A stretch of DNA of 64,000 nucleotides from Ailanthus altissimus (Eukaryota > Streptophyta > Magnoliopsida > Sapindales > Simaroubaceae): the NCBI GenBank assembly GCA_946807835.1, contig OX327710.1, positions 10,466,501 through 10,530,500 of the forward strand, in the 5' to 3' direction. A model generated the notes under the pieces. That model did not search any database, had not been told where the DNA came from, and worked only from the letters and a program-made list of their open reading frames with translations. This document shows, in pieces, positions 60,095-64,000 of the stretch (within the stretch, counting starts at the first letter, position 1; the number at the start of each line of letters is the position of its first letter). Both the position numbers and the translations under genes were made by a program.

Positions 60095-61140
60095 CTTGTC
60101 TATCACGCCCCAAATTCAAAAGATCTGACACACGACATCACTTACCTTTATTCAATAATATTTAAGCATTCATTTCAATTTTTTTTCTTCAGAATTATAA
60201 CAATTGAATTATGACTGGGACAATTAATAAACTGGAGATACGCAGAGTTTTCTTAGAGATTAACACTCTACTATGTCACTAGTAACAACTTTATTACCGG
60301 AAGCCGAGAATATATTCATTGTAAATTCTTACTTAAAATCAACCAATAACCACGCTTGGTGAAACTTAAACCAAATCCAACCACACACAATAAAATAATA
60401 CATAAGTATTTATTCAATAGGGACAAATCAAATATCTTATCCCAAGTGTCCCCAAATGAAACACTCAGCAACCTAGCAACTTAGGAAACCCAAGGAACAA
60501 CAGAAGCCTTGCCAAATCTGCTAAGCACACATATACCTTATTTACCTGAAATCACCATAAACTATAATGAGTACAAAACTCAATAAGCATACTAGTTTTT
60601 TCATATATCAAATACAAATACATATATGTACACAATGCATATGTATGATATGCTGTGATCAATCAAAATCATAATTTTATCAAATCACATGTCATGTAAG
60701 CGCTTACGCATTCTTTCAAAATATATAATAGGAATACAATCACTCAACTACTACTTAGTATAACTTACATATCACATAATGAACCAAATGTCACTCGTAG
60801 GTGACATACCGTATGAGAGGAATAGTACAAGTGAGGTTTTTAAATCACACATATATAATGTTCATGCCCAAAGATAAAAGCCAAACCTTTACCCTGATCA
60901 TCGGTGAGTCTTCTCACATGCACCAATACGCCACCACATGAATGTGATGACTCACTCTTCCTTTAGGTACCAATAGGATCCTCCCTACATACGGAACATA
61001 TAACATATACCAATCCCAAAGGAAAAGCCACACATAAAGGCTCTACAAATCACATAAAATGCATAATAAGTTAACAGTGATTAGGGTTAGCTCGACCCAA
61101 AAATGAGTAAATTAGGGTTTCAAAAGTGTATTTTTATACT
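60095..61140. repeat. Probable non-coding LTR-type repeat remnant
   Basis: Starts tcacgccccaaattcaaaag, a phrase I associate with plant LTR ends, and continues with moderately GC-rich non-coding text containing cacc-rich and acatat motifs. It lacks reading frames. Class and ends are not defined. Confidence 0.3.
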
Positions 61141-61384
61141 AAGAGGCTAATTTTTTATATTTACGAATTTGTCCCTAAAACTTTCAAAGTATTACAATTT
61201 GGTCCCTAAAATAAATCTAAAGTCTTGCAAATAAACCCAATACTAATAGTATGTCCTTATCCTATACAAATACTACTAATAACAATACATAACTCAAGTA
61301 TCACCCACATACAAATAAAATATGTATATAAATACTTATTTTTACCGATTATGGATACTGGTTACTACATTGTCTCTCTTAGAT

Positions 61385-62049
61385 TGATCATAAAAGGGAT
61401 GTAAGTGTTTATGTGTTATTAAGAGAAGTTGTAGAGGTGAACCACTTTAATGACATCGAATTATTTATCATAGTAGCTTGGTCTATATGGTATTCTCGGA
61501 ATATCATTATTCATAATCTTAGATTAGAAGATCCCATTGATGTAAAGATAATAGCAGAAAATTTGTTTAAGGCGTTTCAAAAGTGGTTATATGCTTTCAT
61601 CATGCAAAATATCCATATAAAAAAACACCTCATCTTCTAGTTGGACCATACCCATCCAATTTCTTAGCTTCAATATTCAAATGTTGACGCTGCCCTTAAT
61701 AAAGATGAAGGTTATGCTAGTTTGGGTTGCATTGTGCAGAACTCAAAGGGAAAGGTGAAGCAACAACTTTGATTAAGAAAACTTGTTTGGGTGATGTTAA
61801 GATTATTGAGGCATTAGCCATATTAGAGGGTGGTTATTGGTGTTGGTCTTGTTCCACTCTTAATTGAGTCTGGCTCTTTAAATATTGTTAAGTTGTTCAA
61901 TAAGCTTTTAAATAATAAAGGAGAACTAGAGTGGATAGTTAATGAAACCAAAGCATTCGTAGTTGTAGACAAAGAATACCATCTCAATATTATATATGCC
62001 TTACCACAGGCAACCTTGTCTGGATGGGAATACTTATGCACCCTTTGAT
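61385..62049 (+). pseudogene. LINE RNase H-domain remnant
   Basis: Plus-strand frames read VEVNHFNDIELFIIVAWSIW and YSRNIIIHN, the pre-RNase H region, then SNVDAALNKDEGYASLGCIV and QNSKGKV, and after a frame change LIESGSLNIVKLFNKLL, ELEWIVNETKAF and LPQATLSGWEYLCTL ending at TGA 62047-62049. This matches the RVT_3-type RNase H of plant LINEs, as at 14480-15515 on the other strand, but from a different subfamily. Stops and frameshifts make it non-functional. Confidence 0.7.
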
Positions 62050-62079
62050 TTGAGATCAAGGGTTTGAGCTTTTGCACCA

Positions 62080-62450
62080 GTTTAAGATATTGTAAATATT
62101 TTTCTCATTTTGTGAGAGTAGTTGGCCCACAAGATATTGTAAATATTTTTTTGCTTTTGTGAGAGTAATTGATCCTCCCACTATGGATTGTAGAGAGGTG
62201 GATCTTGTAAAAGTAGTTGGTCCTCCTATTATAAATTATAGAGGTGTGAATTTGGTATACTTAAGTGCTGTAAATATTTCTCTTCTTTTGTGAGAGTAAT
62301 TGACCATCTTATTATAAATTGTAGAGATGTGGAACTAGTATATTTAAGTGTTAAATGTTATATTAGTAGATAGTCCTCCCATTGTGGATTGTAGAGATAC
62401 AGATCCAAATGTACTTAAGTATTAAGTGATATATTAGTAGATGCATATAT
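62080..62450. repeat. Degenerate tandem repeat downstream of the LINE
   Basis: Units share ttgtgagagtaattgatc, tataaattgtagagatgtgg and tgtaaatatttttct blocks and recur three to four times with variable spacing. The array directly follows the LINE reading frame and may be its 3' UTR. Confidence 0.55.
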
Positions 62451-62454
62451 TATA

Positions 62455-64000
62455 TGTTAAAGCGGAAGCAATTGAACAAACAAATATCCCAAGTAATATA
62501 ATGCAGAATCTAAGCAATCAAGAAATCTAAAGAGAGAAGGTAGAATAACAACACACAAAATTTACGTAGTTTGACAATTTGCTTACGTCCATGACGGATC
62601 AAAATCACATTCTCCTATTATTAAAGTACAAGACACTCACAAAGTATGCATTTTACAAGAAAACAAACTCATTGTCTCTAGTAAACTAGGGGTTTCTCTA
62701 ACTAAGAATCACAAAGAATGCTATAATCACAAAGATTATTGTGTTGATCACTAAGATGTGTTTACAAGCCAATAGAGGGTCTTTATATAGGTTTTGGGAC
62801 TACCTAGGTTAACTCTAAATGTGTGTGAGTGATTTTAGGGAGTTCTGGAACAAATAGGAGACGAAACAAACTAAAATAAAATAGGAAACAATTTCCCGCA
62901 TTGGGCACCACGAAGCCTAGGTGTTGTCTAGGGCGCCGCAGCCCCTACGCTTAGGCACCGTCTTTACATTTTTGCCTCCTTTCACATCCGTTTTGCTTCT
63001 CCGCACATCCAATGCACTTGGCTTGCTCTCCAAATTATATATCAATAATTTTTAATCATCTATCTCACAAATCTCCTACTTGATTCAAAATGATCCACAA
63101 AGTCTCTTGATATTTCATATCCGCATCTTTGGTCACCCTTACAAAGTAGCGACTCCGATTAAGTCCTTGCATAAGATGAACTTAACCGAGGTCAGTGGCT
63201 TAGTCAACATATTAGTAGGATTTTCAAACAACGCTATCTTTGTTAGACTAACTTCACCACTCTGGATAATCTTTCGAATGTAATGGAGCCGCACATCAAT
63301 GTGTTTAGACCTCTTGTGAAATACTTGTTTGCTTACTTAGGTTTATGGTACTCTCACTATCATAATACACATCGGTGTTCACATCTTCAGTAATCAATAT
63401 CTCTGTGCATATGTATTTCAACCACAGGGCCTCCTTAATAACTTCTCCAACAGCTATGTATTCGGTCTCTGTGGTAAATAGTACAACCATATGTTGTAGA
63501 ACTATTCTCCAACATATACTACACCCAAACACTGTAAATACGTAACTCATCAACGATCTTCTCTTGTCTGAATCACCTGCATAATCTGAGTCTACGTATC
63601 CTCTTACCATTACATTGCTGTCTTCATCCCTTTTATACACTAACCCATGATTTGACGTCCTATTGAGATATCTCAAAATTTACTTCACTACAAGCCAGCG
63701 ATTCTTGCTCAGATTTGCCATTTATCTATTCACCACACTTACAACCTGTACTATGTCCGACCTTATGAAAACCATTACATATATGATGCTCTTCACAGTG
63801 CTTGCATACGGTACTTTACTCATCTGCAGTTTCTTCACTTCGAATGTTGGCTACTGTGCTGCTGACAATTTGAAATGCATGGCCAAAAAAGTAGAAACAG
63901 CCTTTGAATTAGACATACCAAACTTCTCTAGAATGTTAAGTAAATATCGTTGTTAAGACAAGAAAATAACATCTATTTTTCCCCTCACAATATCCATACC
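62455..64000 (-). mobile_element. Copia element, 3' part, continuing beyond the window
   Basis: The 3' LTR runs 62455-63069 (tgttaaagcggaagc to tctcaca, 615 bp) and is preceded, in minus sense, by a polypurine tract (AAGTAGGAGATT). RNase H sequence follows at about 63100-63680 (RGYVDSDYAGDSDKRRSLMS, TTETEYIAVGEVIKEALWLK) and reverse transcriptase fragments to the window end. It belongs to the same family as the 33424-38516 element. Stops and frameshifts are present, and the rest lies outside the window. Confidence 0.82.

Overview
The window is eukaryotic nuclear DNA from a flowering plant, most likely a eudicot. The evidence is GT-AG split genes with long AT-rich introns, an intact plant-type DYW pentatricopeptide gene, an RNA polymerase II subunit gene, and a dense load of plant Ty1/copia, LINE, gypsy-LTR and DNA-transposon remnants. 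Overall base composition is strongly AT-rich. I cannot name the species from sequence alone.

Layout. 1-1.75 kb: AT-rich DNA, then a short intronless gene (1379-1639, +) for an 86-residue protein I cannot name. 1.85-3.5 kb: minus-strand coding-like fragments split by a miniature LTR element (TRIM, 2646-3522). 4178-9707: a complete but inactivated copia element on the minus strand with a perfect 5-bp target duplication. 9.8-10.8 kb: further minus-strand coding-like exons. 11.2-14.15 kb: NRPB7, six coding exons, minus strand. 14.5-20 kb: nested repeats, comprising a LINE RNase H remnant split by a solo LTR, a possible old hAT-like element containing a 2.08-kb non-coding element (copy A), and a solo copia LTR. 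20168-22150: CRR2, intact and single-exon, minus. 22.9-29.65 kb: a 3'-truncated copia element carrying copy B of the 2-kb element and a TIR element that seems to hold captured exons. 30.5 kb: an orphan Gly/Tyr/Ser-rich exon. 33424-38516: a second full copia element. 41.0-51.5 kb: a 22-exon Ste20/SPAK-OSR1-like kinase gene, minus. 52-56.4 kb: AT-rich, with one MITE and a poly(A) retrotransposition scar. 56.4-62.4 kb: gypsy-like LTR, weak repeats and a plus-strand LINE remnant. 62455-64000: the 3' end of another copia element that runs off the window.

Functional content. The three clear host genes act in separate systems: nuclear transcription (RPB7), chloroplast RNA processing for the NDH complex (CRR2), and a cytoplasmic Ste20-type kinase. 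They are neighbours by position only. All three are on the minus strand and look functional, apart from a one-base frame problem in exon 19 of the kinase gene.

Novelty. I saw no new enzyme system. The most unusual items are the TIR element with exon-like inserts (27858-29228), the inverted pair of ~2-kb non-coding elements with 8-9-bp duplications (15907-17988 and 24495-26369), the poly(A)-only insertion scar (53051-53117), and the kinase exon whose frameshift coincides with an internal in-frame splice acceptor.
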